Position numbers and translations under genes: made by a program. This document shows, piece by piece, positions 11,195-20,400 of a DNA stretch of 64,000 nt. The notes beneath the pieces were generated by a model. That model ran no database searches. It saw only the letters and a list, made by a program, of their open reading frames with translations, and was not told the DNA's origin. Each line of letters opens with the position of its first letter. Position 1 is the first letter of the stretch. This stretch comes from Isoetes taiwanensis (lineage: Eukaryota; Streptophyta; Lycopodiopsida; Isoetales; Isoetaceae), in contig JAJEKV010000051.1 of the NCBI GenBank assembly GCA_021234155.1, forward strand, positions 1,304,754 through 1,368,753, read 5' to 3'.

Positions 11195-11725
11195 AAATAA
11201 GAATGAGAATGAGAATGATTTTTTATCGTCCACTGAGGCCAATCGGCCTATGGGACCCACAAGGAGCGCAGCAAACTTATTACTGTCCGGGTTAAAAAAC
11301 CCCCGCCCCGAAGGGTTTTCGAGGGAAAAACCGTGGCAGTAATAAAGAATGCTGTCAAACTGTACAAGTATACATCAATGTATATATACATGTCAAGTGT
11401 GTGCCTGAGTACATAGCTGATCTCGCATGTCCATAACCTCCTGAAGGTATGATCCCAGCACCCGTACGGATGCTGTGCTCAATGTCACATGTAATGGCTG
11501 GCCAGGCCTGACCAACTCAGCATAGCGCGTCCGAATTTGATCATACGCTGGGCATCTTTGAAGGGTATGCGATTCATCCTCAATGACTCCCATTTGGCAG
11601 CATTGACAGAGCCTGTCCTGGCGTGGCTCACCAATCCATCTGCCCGTCTCAATTCGAAGATGATGATAAGGATGCTAAGGTAACTTGGGCAACTACTAAT
11701 ATACCACAAGCCGAATAAGTTGGCA
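11195..11725 (-). mobile_element. LINE copy NL3, 5'-truncated
   Basis: Only the end of ORF2 and the 3' UTR remain. The frame at 11393-11593 reads VIEDESHTLQRCPAYDQIR and ends SYLQEVMDMRDQLC, the C-terminal Cys/His motif of the NL family. The 3' UTR has the folded CGAAAACCCTTCGGGG block flanked by a perfect 10 bp stem (11277-11286 with 11337-11347). It ends in the terminal stem-loop AGGCC-GATT-GGCCT (11235-11250) and a GACGATAAAAAATC border. The tail on the plus strand is GAATGAGAATGAGAATG, a six-base microsatellite. Confidence 0.85.
11277..11347 (-). other. Structured 3' UTR element of NL3
   Basis: CTTATTACTG (11277-11286) pairs with CAGTAATAAAG (11337-11347), enclosing a block that also appears at 6586-6632 and 12042-12090. 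The outer stem differs completely from the one at 6568-6650 but still pairs. Confidence 0.6.
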
Positions 11726-12286
11726 TCTTCATAAACTTGTGGATATTTAGACTAGTAAGATATCCTAACAAATTTTAAGATGTGTATGCCTAAGATTACA
11801 TAACCAACTTTTGAAGTGCGCCTTTAAGGGTAGGAAGAATGCCACGAGGCCTCGTGCTTGTCCAAGTTGATGATGACTAGTGCAAGACTTTTCTGTAAGC
11901 AAAATAAGACATGGTTAGGTCAAGTTAGGTTTTGATTCAATCCTAAGTAATGTAGAATAGAATAGAATAGAGTTTTTATCGTCCACGGCGACCAATCGGT
12001 CTATGGGACCCAAAAAGGAGACACAACAAACGCAAGACTGTCCGGGTTAAAAAAACCCTCGTCCCGAAGGGTTTTCGGGGGAAAAACTATTATAGGAAAA
12101 AGAGTGTTGTCAAATTGTACATACATCTACGACGAGGGAAGAAAAAATATAGACATATTAGGTGAGTGCCCGAGGACCGTGCTGATCCCGACAATCCATG
12201 ACTCTTGGAGGTATGATCCCAGCATCTGCACCGAGGCCATGTTCAACATCTCATGCCCGGGGCTGGCCAAGCCATGCCAGCCATTA

Positions 12287-12826
12287 CGGTTTTTTTGAGA
12301 TTAAAAAAGGGCCTTCAAAACATGCCAACTAAGCCAAATGAAGATAAATGAACTACCAATCAGAAATCAGAGCCTGACGGGTCCAGTCAGCAAAACTGTT
12401 ATAACTAACTCACTGGATCACATTTTCTAGCATAACTCTTGATAGAAAAGTCCAAATGAGCTCTCGTTTAGTGCAATAGATAGATCTCGTTGAGATCTTT
12501 CCAACCTTAGGTGCTTTGCACATATTTTAACCACTTATGATTGTCAAAACTCCAAAAAATATGGTTTTTACCATTTTTTACTATCCTACGGGCTAAAAGA
12601 TATGCAAAACTACCCAAGGTTAGAAAGATCTCAATGAGATCTATCTATTGCACCAAACAAGAGCTCATTTGGACTTTTCTATCAACACTTATGCTAGAAA
12701 ATGTGATCCAGTGAGTTAGTTATAACTGTTTTGCTAACTGGATTACCAGTTCTGTTTTCTGATTGGTAGTTCATATAGCTTAGTCAGCAGTTCTTAGAAG
12801 GCCCTTTTATGATCTCAAAAAATCCC
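12287..12826. mobile_element. 540 bp fold-back MITE with long terminal inverted repeats
   Basis: Left and right arms of about 220-235 bp are inverted copies: CTAACTCACTGGATCACATT near 12406-12425 returns as its reverse complement near 12700-12720, and GATCTTTCCAACC near 12495-12507 pairs with the region near 12625. The outer ends are CGGTTTTTTTGAGATT and, inverted, GGGATTTTTTGAGATC. TA flanks both sides (12285-12286, 12827-12828), which fits a Tc1/mariner or Stowaway-type target duplication. It interrupts the ORF2 C-terminal region of NL4, so it is younger than NL4. No coding capacity. Confidence 0.85.
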
Positions 12827-12905
12827 TAATGTCAGCATAGCGTGTCCAAATTTCATTATATGTCCAGCTCTGAAGGGTGTGGCATTCATCTTCCACAGCT
12901 TCAAC

Positions 12906-13256
12906 TCAACAGTGTTGACAAAGCCTCTCCTGGCGCAGTTCCAATCCATCTCCCCATCTCAATCCAGAGATGATGTGCGGCTTGTGGATAGAGGCAATAG
13001 ATCTGCGCTTTTTCATGGGTAAATGGGTGTGCAGGTAGCATTGTGAGCCCCTCTCCAGCATAGAGTTTATGTGGCATTGGTAATGTTCCATCTTTACTTG
13101 TTCAGGGGTGCTGACATCCCAGAGCTTGCTAAAGAAGCATGTATCAAGGTACTGTCTGAGGCTGTGGCAGTCTGCCTCTGTTTGCACTCGGATGCACCTG
13201 CGCTCCTGCACATTCCATCTGGCCAACCACCAAGCTCTCTTTGCCTGTAAAGGCAC
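12906..13256 (-). pseudogene. NL4 ORF2 C-terminal segment
   Basis: The 116-codon frame contains EHYQCHINSMLERGSQCYLH and PMKKRRSIASIHKPHIISGL, the region that follows the reverse transcriptase in the NL family. It ends at CQHC, just before the Cys/His motif, which is then cut by the MITE. It is followed downstream by frameshifted remains. Confidence 0.75.
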
Positions 13257-13934
13257 TGAAGTCTCATTGCCACAGTGTAAGCGAGGTTAGGGAGGCGAGT
13301 ATCGTCCATACTGGCCACCTTCTGGAAGTAGATGATGTGTCGGTCAAGCCTCCCTCCCCCTCCCCCTTCCCTGAAGAGGCAAGAATCTTGTCTCCTGCAA
13401 CAGTATTTGGTATGGAACTGTGGACTTTACCCCCAGGACTCGTGCTAAGAAAGCTTTATGCACCTGCTACAAGTCATTCCAAATGGCGAGGGAAACAAAC
13501 GGGCCCCAGACCTAGACCCCATTCAAAAGCACAGGTTCCACTAGTAGCTTGAATAGGTGCGACTGGTGGGCCCAATCATACAGTTTTGCCTTGTGGCTAT
13601 TGTTTTGTATTGCATAGAGTGCCTTCTAGCCTGCTGCGGCCCGTAATGGGATGCAATTGTCCTAGTTCATGGCAGACATGAACTCCATCCCCAAATATTT
13701 ATAAGTGGGTACCACTTCGATATTTTGGCCACGATAAGTGAGGGTTGGGGCCCTTGGTTGGCGTGCAAATGATACGAGGACCACCTTGGTCTTGGCCAAG
13801 TAGATGCGCATGTCAGTCGCCTGGCAAATTGTGTCCAGGGCATCGAGATGGCGTTGCATGTTTGCCTAAATGTAAGCCAAGAGTCCACATCATCAACATA
13901 GATCAGCTGCCTGGTGATCTGGTGTATAAAAAAA

Positions 13935-14250
13935 TCTTGAATCTTGATTCTGCTAAAGCAACTTCAATAAAGTCAAAGTTAATGTAGAAGAAAATCTATA
14001 TGTCAAGACAGTCTAGGTTAGGCCACAAAGACTATGTGGAACATATGTTGCCTATATTTAGTTTATTACCTTCTTAAATTATGTATACATTTTGACTTTT
14101 GACTGAATTGGTCCAGGGGTTTGTTGTCTTGCCAGCTACGACGTGGAGGGGGTTACCTCAGAACATCCCAGCCACTGTCCTGATCATCTCTTTACAAGCT
14201 TGAATAGAACATGGGAGGTTCAGATTTACCCAACACTTTGTAAATGAACT
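13935..14250. other. No recognisable feature
   Basis: Spacer between NL4 and the SINE-containing tandem array. Confidence 0.35.
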
Positions 14251-14400
14251 TGAGCAAAAATATGTAGCAAAATAACAGGGGGTTCCAGAGGGATTTGATA
14301 TGGATGTAAAAATAACAATTCCTAAAACCATAGACCATATATCCCTAAAACAATTGAATGGGGTTGTTGTAAAAAAAAACCATAGATTTAAGATAAAAAA

Positions 14401-14597
14401 TAATTACAATAGCTCACTAGGTACATTGATTAAAGTAGTCTTATTAGGATATTGAGTTATTTTGGTAGAGGTTCGAGCCCCCGTATTTAATATTCTAAAA
14501 TCGAAACGAGAAGTGCCCAGAGGCCCCAACATACGATATGGGTCGTAGGATCGATGAATCTGACGACTGTGGTAGTCAAGGTGCATTTCATTTAGAA
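14401..14597 (+). mobile_element. tRNA-derived SINE copy 1 (internally deleted)
   Basis: Pol III A-box-like TAGCTCACTAGGT at 14410 and B-box GGTTCGAGCCCC at about 14470. About 100 bp between the B box and the GAAACGAGA...GTGCCCAGAGG body are missing compared with the other two copies. The end matches TGCATTTC.TTTAGAATATG. Confidence 0.75.
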
Positions 14598-14740
14598 TAT
14601 GTAGCAAAATAACAGGGGGTCAGGGGGATTTGATATAGATATAAAAATGACAATTCCTAATATCATAAACCATATATCCCTAAAACAATTGAATGGGTTG
14701 TTATAAAAAAAACATAGATTCAAAATAAAAAATAATTACA

Positions 14741-15036
14741 TTAGCTCACTGGGTACATTGGTTAAAGTAGTTTTATTAGGATATTGAGTTATTTTGATAG
14801 AGGTTCGAGCCCCCGTATTTTATATTCTAAAATCTTAGGCAAAGCCGTATAGAAGGTTCGATACTCCCTCAAAACCTTAGGCGAAATCGTATTTCATATT
14901 TCAAAATCATAGGCGCCTCCAATCATAAATGACTATAAGCGAAACGAGAGGTGCCCAGAGGCCCCAACATACGATCTGGGTCGTAGGATCGACGAATCCG
15001 ACGATTATGGTAGTCCAGGGTGCATTTCGTTTAGAA
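14741..15036 (+). mobile_element. tRNA-derived SINE copy 2
   Basis: A box TAGCTCACTGGGTACATTGG at about 14742 and B box GGTTCGAGCCCC at about 14812. It has a second GGTTCGATACTCCC about 60 bp later, which looks like an internal duplication of the B-box region. The body ends in GTGCCCAGAGGCCCCAACAT and TGCATTTCGTTTAGAATATG. Confidence 0.8.
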
Positions 15037-15645
15037 TATGTAGCAAAATAATAGGGGGTTCCAGGAGGATTTGATATGGATATAAAAATAACTATTCCTA
15101 AAACCATAGACCATATATCCCTAAAACAATTGAACGGGTTGTTATTTAAAAAAAAAAACTAGTCAAAAGCAATTTTGATTACTTCTTAAAGAAATTACAG
15201 GTTTTGATAATGTTCTTTCCCCTTGTACAATAATGCTGATAGATTCTAAAATGAAGAATAAAAAACCTTGCATATTGAAGGCTCTGCTTTTTCTGCATTT
15301 TTGTAAGTTGCTAATGATGTTCACAGCATTAAACTGCTCAGGCATCACAAATGTTTTTTAGCCATGCTCTTGGTGTCGCACATGCTCACATTAAAACTAA
15401 GATTTTTCATATAGCATATTAGTTCTTCTATTGCATATGCTCGTAATATTTTCATACGTGGTATGAGCTCTCCTGTGATTTTCATACATCATATGTCATG
15501 GGCAAATGTTTCCATTGGATCCTTATGGATTCTAAGCCTTGAATTTTAAGCTCAGGAATGGAATGACGGACGTTAGGGCATTGCGAATTGCTCTAGGAAT
15601 TAAGGCGTTGCAATCGCTATGCTGGGGCAATGATTTGGGGTGTTG

Positions 15646-15804
15646 CCCTTCATCTAAAATAATTCTAAACCAATGTATTTGCATCAAAATACTGCTTTCC
15701 CTTGAGCTCCACTTTGCACTTAGTCGTGGAAATGTTGTTATTACAATGTCATAATCCCATGCAAGAATATGAGGTTTTAATACTCTTCTGATCAGTCTAT
15801 ACAT
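15646..15804 (-). pseudogene. SNF2 helicase exon fragment (F-box/SNF2 type)
   Basis: The minus strand reads LAWDYDIVITTFPRLSAKW and SSILMQIHWFRIILDEG, the region of motifs Ia to II of an SNF2 ATPase, including the DEG of the DEGH-type box. It matches the plant F-box/SNF2 proteins related to Arabidopsis At3g54460, as I recall that family. After LDEG the sequence leaves the family without a GT donor. It probably belongs to the same broken gene as 17942-19900; the RSH exons lie between them. Confidence 0.7.
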
Positions 15805-16187
15805 GTGTGCTTCATGTGTTTCATGTGTTTTGTTATCTGAACTTTTCAGTGTTCCACTAAGTTAGAAAGGACAACTATAAATGTCGCTCTTGAGAGATAC
15901 ATACGAGTAACTTCCTGAACAGGTTTTGACAATGTAACTTACAAAGCTTCAACATCAAACACCAAATTATTCAAGCCTGTTGGGTAGCACACCTCTTATG
16001 TCATTGCAAGAAACATTTGACGCAGGTCATCACTGCCACATCAGCCTTCACATCCCTTATAACACTGCTGGCATTTGAGCATTGCAGTTTTCCAAGCTTG
16101 GACACCTATGATGCACCACTAACATGAGACATGAATTAAAAATTTTAAGAACTGAAATATTGTAATCAAGTTCTGCCTTTCTTTCAC

Positions 16188-16308
16188 CTTCAACTATGCG
16201 CCTTACAACTATCCCAAACTGGCTTTCTATGGACTCAAAGGTCACAAAATCTGCATCTTCAACAGTATCATGCAATAGCCCTGCAGCAATTGTTTCCCAA
16301 TCCATTTC
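16188..16308 (-). pseudogene. RSH (RelA/SpoT homologue) exon d: HD hydrolase motif
   Basis: Reads MDWETIAAGLLHDTVEDADF and VRRIVEG. The HDTVED motif is the metal-binding HD site of (p)ppGpp hydrolases. The 3' end fits a phase-1 donor (GAAG then GTGAAA). The 5' junction is off: exon c ends in phase 0 at a clean GT donor, but the AG acceptor here (16308-16309) would drop the G needed to keep the frame. A one-base loss or a non-canonical acceptor is needed. No exons for the synthetase, TGS or ACT domains follow downstream, so the gene is truncated. Confidence 0.8.
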
Positions 16309-16579
16309 TTGATAAGTGCAAATGGTTGTATGTCAGTGTTCTTATCTATATACTATAATTAACATAAAGCCATTCCTATTAAATTCCAGCGTATATATCT
16401 AGAAACTAATAGTCTACACCCAACCAAGAACACATGTCAAGGACGTGGCCAATCAATTCACAGACTGTGACCCCTCTTGTTAGAAAAGAAATGATCCTAG
16501 GAATGGAGGTCTAAATACAACACCTGTTGAAGTACCCCATGGGAGAAAGCCATGATCCATAACCAAAACTTTCCCTTAC

Positions 16580-16672
16580 CAGCTCTCCTAAGATGCGAGC
16601 AACTTCTACAGGGTGAACAATGTAAGGTTCACCACTTTTCCGCTTTTGTCCTTGGTGCGCCTGGAAAGCTAC
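16580..16672 (-). pseudogene. RSH exon c
   Basis: Thirty-one codons, VAFQAHQGQKRKSGEPYIVH followed by PVEVARILGEL, the start of the RSH HD domain. It is bordered by a CAG acceptor at 16673-16675 and a GTAAGG donor at 16574-16579. Both sites are canonical and phase 0, and the exon is intact. Confidence 0.85.
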
Positions 16673-16960
16673 CTGCATGAAGACAGTATCAATTTTTAGG
16701 TTGCCAGTCGCTTGTACTGATAATTATTACGAGGAATGATTGCCCTTTAGATGTAGAGAGTCCTTGACATGTTCTTTCTAGTCATTTCGTGTCTATACCT
16801 ACTGCAACGGAAAATCCTACCATAGCTTCTTCTGCTCGCATATGGCAGATATTAGAGGCATAAAGCTCCTTTAGATATGAAGACATGGTATTGGTCTCTT
16901 AGTGTAAAAAGATTGCTCCTATCTATATTCTAATACATAAAAAAAGATGCACCAAATTAC

Positions 16961-17026
16961 CTCTAAGGCAGCTTTGACTTGACTTGAATGTCCCTCTGAG
17001 AGATAGGAAATGGATGGTCTCAGAAC
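16961..17026 (-). pseudogene. RSH exon b
   Basis: Twenty-two codons reading VLRPSISYLSEGHSSQVKAA then LE, matching the ISYL segment just before the HD domain of plant RSH proteins. CAG acceptor at 17027-17029 and GTAATT donor at 16955-16960. It joins exons a and c in frame. Confidence 0.85.
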
Positions 17027-17167
17027 CTGCCAAAAGTAACTGCAAATGTCAAATAGCCATGTTTTATTGAGATAACATGAACAAATAGGGATTCTAATAC
17101 TTCAACATTGGTAAGACATTGAAATCAATTCATAAAACATTAACCTGCCAAGCAAGGTGCTACATAC

Positions 17168-17338
17168 CTCCCAAAAAGCAGCTGGAGTAGCAAATTCCTG
17201 GTTGTCAATGTCTAACTGATGTTCAGAAAGAGAACGAGGTCTTATCAGGGTCTTGTGCCTGTAATGTTGTGTGTGTGAACCCTGCTGATGTATGATATCT
17301 TGGCGAGGGAATCCTTCCCTACTTTTCCACCACCTAGG
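17168..17338 (-). pseudogene. RSH exon a (N-terminal region)
   Basis: Fifty-seven codons, PRWWKSREGFPRQDI ... FATPAAFWE, with a CAG acceptor at 17339-17341 and a GTATGT donor at 17162-17167. The ATPAAFWE-VLRPSISYL junction resembles the plant RSH1 type. A further possible upstream exon lies in 17560-17720 (donor GTACCG after GTGCTCAAAG), but I cannot confirm its frame. The whole set of RSH exons is on the same strand as, and inside, the helicase pseudogene. Confidence 0.75.
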
Positions 17339-17941
17339 CTGCAAATGCAACATACCATAACTTCTTGATTATTCTCTCCATTTATATGGCTTCAATTTCA
17401 GAGCTCCAAATGACCATTATGAACATTTTCCATCTATTTTGCAAGCACGCCTGATCAAGTATTGTAGATAAATCTACACTAGTTGGACCAATATACATTC
17501 TACATGTCAAAAGATAAATAGAAATTAATAAGCAACATATAGACTTACAGTGAAGTTCTTGCAACTTGTGCGAGGAAAGGATTTGATAAAAGGACCATTT
17601 CTAGTACAAAATATGCCGCATAAACGGTACCTTTGAGCACTTGTCGCAGTCGGCTTTGCAAAGCTGCATATTCCCAGGCTTTCCATATGTATTGCTATAA
17701 CCACAACCGAATTTGTAAGATTCTCAAATAAAAAATAACACTGCATTGCTATATTGTTAGAAATATAAGAACTAAAGGTTCTATTTTGATTTCATTCTTG
17801 TGAGTGCCCTGGAGCAATTTTTAAATTATATCAATATTACCATTTACTGAATTCTTTATCAATACTGCATTATAGCAGAAGATTAGATTGATTTACTTGA
17901 ATTTATCAGATTATAATGAACTTTGATGAGTAAGGGCCTAC

Positions 17942-19900
17942 CTGGCTTTCACTTGGGATCGTGTCACTCTAGACTTCCACTTGACGATCAACTTCTCTGG
18001 GTTATCTTGCTAAAAATATTTGCCGCCATGAAACAACTTTTTCCTCGACATACCTGTTTTGTGAAGACTACCCATGTCTTCAGATGACCGGCATGATTTC
18101 AATCTTTTGGATTGACAAGAAGACTCAAATAAGCCATAAATCAATAGTTCCATAGTCTGCTCCATCAAATCGTTGGGCTTTCAATGCTGAACACTGTTTT
18201 GCTGCAGATAATCCAAAGCTGGTTGTCACCTCATAGTAACCAACCTTACTATGTGAACTATGTTTACACCAAGATACCTTTATACCAGGAGGGGGCTGAA
18301 ACAATATTCCTTGAGTTTTCAAGATCAAAGCAAGTGCAGTAACTGTCAGGCTCATCACAAAATAGACCACCTCTAAAATCAGATATCTCTGGAGGCATTT
18401 CCAAAGATATTTCTCCACTTATTATGTTGACGTAAAAATAAAAGCCATCATCTCTTTTAACCCGATAGACTGGATTCAAAAGTACTTGGGGATTTGCTTC
18501 CTGGTTTAACATCCAACATACTGCTGCCTATTGATGAGGAAAGAGATCGAGGTTCATACAAGGTATGGCAGCAGACGTGACAATCCTTGTTTGTCGACAT
18601 ATTGCCGATATACTAAGCAAATCCTTGGGTGAAAGCATGCTAAAAATACAAATGAGAACATCATTAGAAAGGTCCCAAAATCCGCTGAGTTATCCTGTGT
18701 GGGCTTGTCAGGCGACATTGGAGATCCTATGACTAAGTGACTCTGGATCCTGCTTTGAGAGGCAGCTGAAAATATCATGAAGATCAAACCTTTCAGTAGA
18801 TTTCATGTGTATCTTGCAACCCAACACGTTGCAAGCTCCTATGTGCCATATGTTTTCAGTTCTAGGAATAGTACTTTTCCCAGTAATAAGATCTGCAGAT
18901 TCAAGGATTTCGTTTCTGCATTTCCAATCACAACTGAGATGAATTAGGGCAGCAGCAGTTTGAGGAGAAGCCTTCCAGTAAGTATGAGTTGACCATCAGG
19001 AACACGGCAAGAGAACATCTAGTAAAACCACAACACGGGCATCTCTTTCTTGCTCGGAGCTTTTCACCAGCCAACCCTGTAATTTGACATCATTTTGGAA
19101 AGAAGCTTATGCATCTGATAAATGATGTTGGATCCCATACTAACTCTTTTCCTGGATTTTCTACCAGAGAATGTAAACGAAGGGCTCCTTTGCTTTAGAA
19201 TCATGCTAGCACTTTGCTTTGGAGTTACGCTAGCACTAGATTTTAGTCCATTATCACTCAAAGCAGAACCGTCTTCTAAGTTCAAGACGTTGGAATACAT
19301 ACTTCCTAGAAGTTTAGATTCAGGAGTTCGCAGGGGATCCTGTAAGCTTTTTTCATACTCCTGCGTGGTTCATCTGTAAGATCTGTGAGTACTGAATCCT
19401 CCACTTCACAACCCAAATCTTCATCATAGCCCAAATGAATGGCATATAAAGCAGTTCCGTCCTCAACACAAACACAAAGATCCGACCCCTTACCTTCTAA
19501 TATATATTCTGCTCCAACTAGAGCCTACAATTTCTTACAAAAAGGGCTTCCAGTCTGCACCTCAAATTCAAACCCCAAGCTATGAGAATTCTCACCTTTT
19601 CTATCCAAAACTCAAGAAGAGAACAAATCCATCTGACTTCTTTTAGCAAAGTATTTTATCACCATTTATGTTATCTTCTTCGACTTCGACATCTTGTTTT
19701 ATCGGATTAAAATCTCCATCCATATCCTCTGCTTCATCGTCTTCATGGTAAATCCAGGGTCTAATTTGCTCGGATTTGGAGCAAAAGGCAAGGAAAAAAA
19801 GGAGGATCCACGTTACCGGAAAGGGCAGAAGAATGGGCAAGAAGGTCAGGGGCAAAGGAAATGCCGGAATGCCGGATACCCATAGTCGTCCCCATAGCAA
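17942..19900 (-). pseudogene. F-box/SNF2 helicase pseudogene, N-terminal exon
   Basis: A long first exon on the minus strand, read across frames: VKSSEQERDARVVVLLDVLL near 19030; TAAALIHLSCDWKCRNEIL near 18930; an F-box reading DVLICIFSMLSPKDLLSISA (about 18600-18680); then FPHQ, an in-frame TAG at 18528-18530, AAVCWML (expected HQQAAV); VYRVKRDDGFYFYVN; and the ATPase motif I region RGGLFCDEP at about 18350-18380. At 18346/18347 eleven bases are missing, exactly the GTGK of the Walker A loop, so the frame shifts before TVTALALILKTQG. A TGA at 18995-18997 is another lesion. The exon ends at a CCAG/GTAGGC donor (17942). This architecture is known in plant helicases like At3g54460. Confidence 0.8.
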
Positions 19901-19979
19901 AAACCTTCAAACTTTTTGAGCTTGGCTTCTAAGCTCTTCAAACTCATGAAAACCTAATCTGGCAAATCAGAAATTCCTT

Positions 19980-20400
19980 GTATGCCGAGCTTGAATACGT
20001 CTAAGAGCAATCGTCACGCCCTTCTGGTAACGGACATCCCACTTAGAATTTTTGTGCAAAAAAAAAAAAAAAAAAGATTCAATATAAAAAATAATTACAT
20101 TAGCTCATTGGGTACATTGGTTAAAGTAGTCTTATTAAGAGGTTCGATCCCCCGTATTTCATATTCTAAAATCTTAGGCAAAGTCGTATAGAGGTTCGAT
20201 ATTCCCTCAAAATCTTAGGTGAAGTCGTATTTCATATTTCAAAATTATAGGTGCCGCCAATCATAAATGACTATAAGCGAAACAAGAGGTGCCCAGAGGC
20301 CCTAACATATGATCTGGGTCGTACGATCGATGAATCCGACGATTGTGGTAGTCCAAGGTGCATTTCGTTTAGAATATGTAGCAAACCAGCAACATAAATG
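19980..20400 (+). mobile_element. tRNA-derived SINE copy 3 after an A tract
   Basis: Full-length body at about 20086-20388: A box TAGCTCATTGGGTACATTGG at 20101-20120, B box GGTTCGATCCCCC at 20141, a second GGTTCGATATTCCC, and the same 3' body as copy 2. It is directly preceded by about 18 A (20059-20076). The leader seen in the tandem array is absent here, which helps to define the SINE start near ATAAAAAATAATTAC. Confidence 0.8.

Larger units (their letters stand above)
11945..13935 (-). mobile_element. LINE copy NL4, 5'-truncated and interrupted by a MITE
   Basis: Minus-strand copy of the same subfamily as NL3 and NL5. From the 5' side: LIYVDD (degenerate YADD, near 13880-13905), HLDALDTICQATDMRIYLAK and YKYLGMEF (13662-13859), then the C-terminal domain (12906-13256, HLPMKKRRSIASIHKPH), then the MITE, then the 3' UTR. 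The copy has many stops and frameshifts. The terminal stem-loop is GACC-GATT-GGTC at about 11978-11990. The tail is AGAATAGAATAGAATAGAG at 11950-11968. The 5' break is near 13930. Confidence 0.85.
14255..15160 (+). repeat. Tandem array of a SINE-bearing unit
   Basis: A leader of about 140 bp beginning TATGTAGCAAAATAA (starts 14261, 14598, 15037) alternates with tRNA-like SINE bodies. The units are 337 bp and 439 bp, then a partial third leader that stops at about 15160. The shorter unit lacks about 100 bp from the SINE body. The leader includes CATATATCCCTAAAACAATT in all copies. Confidence 0.8.

Noticed and set aside
14401-15036. True tRNA genes
   Set aside because: A and B boxes are present but there is no cloverleaf; the body continues for 200-300 bp and is repeated, so SINE is the better call.
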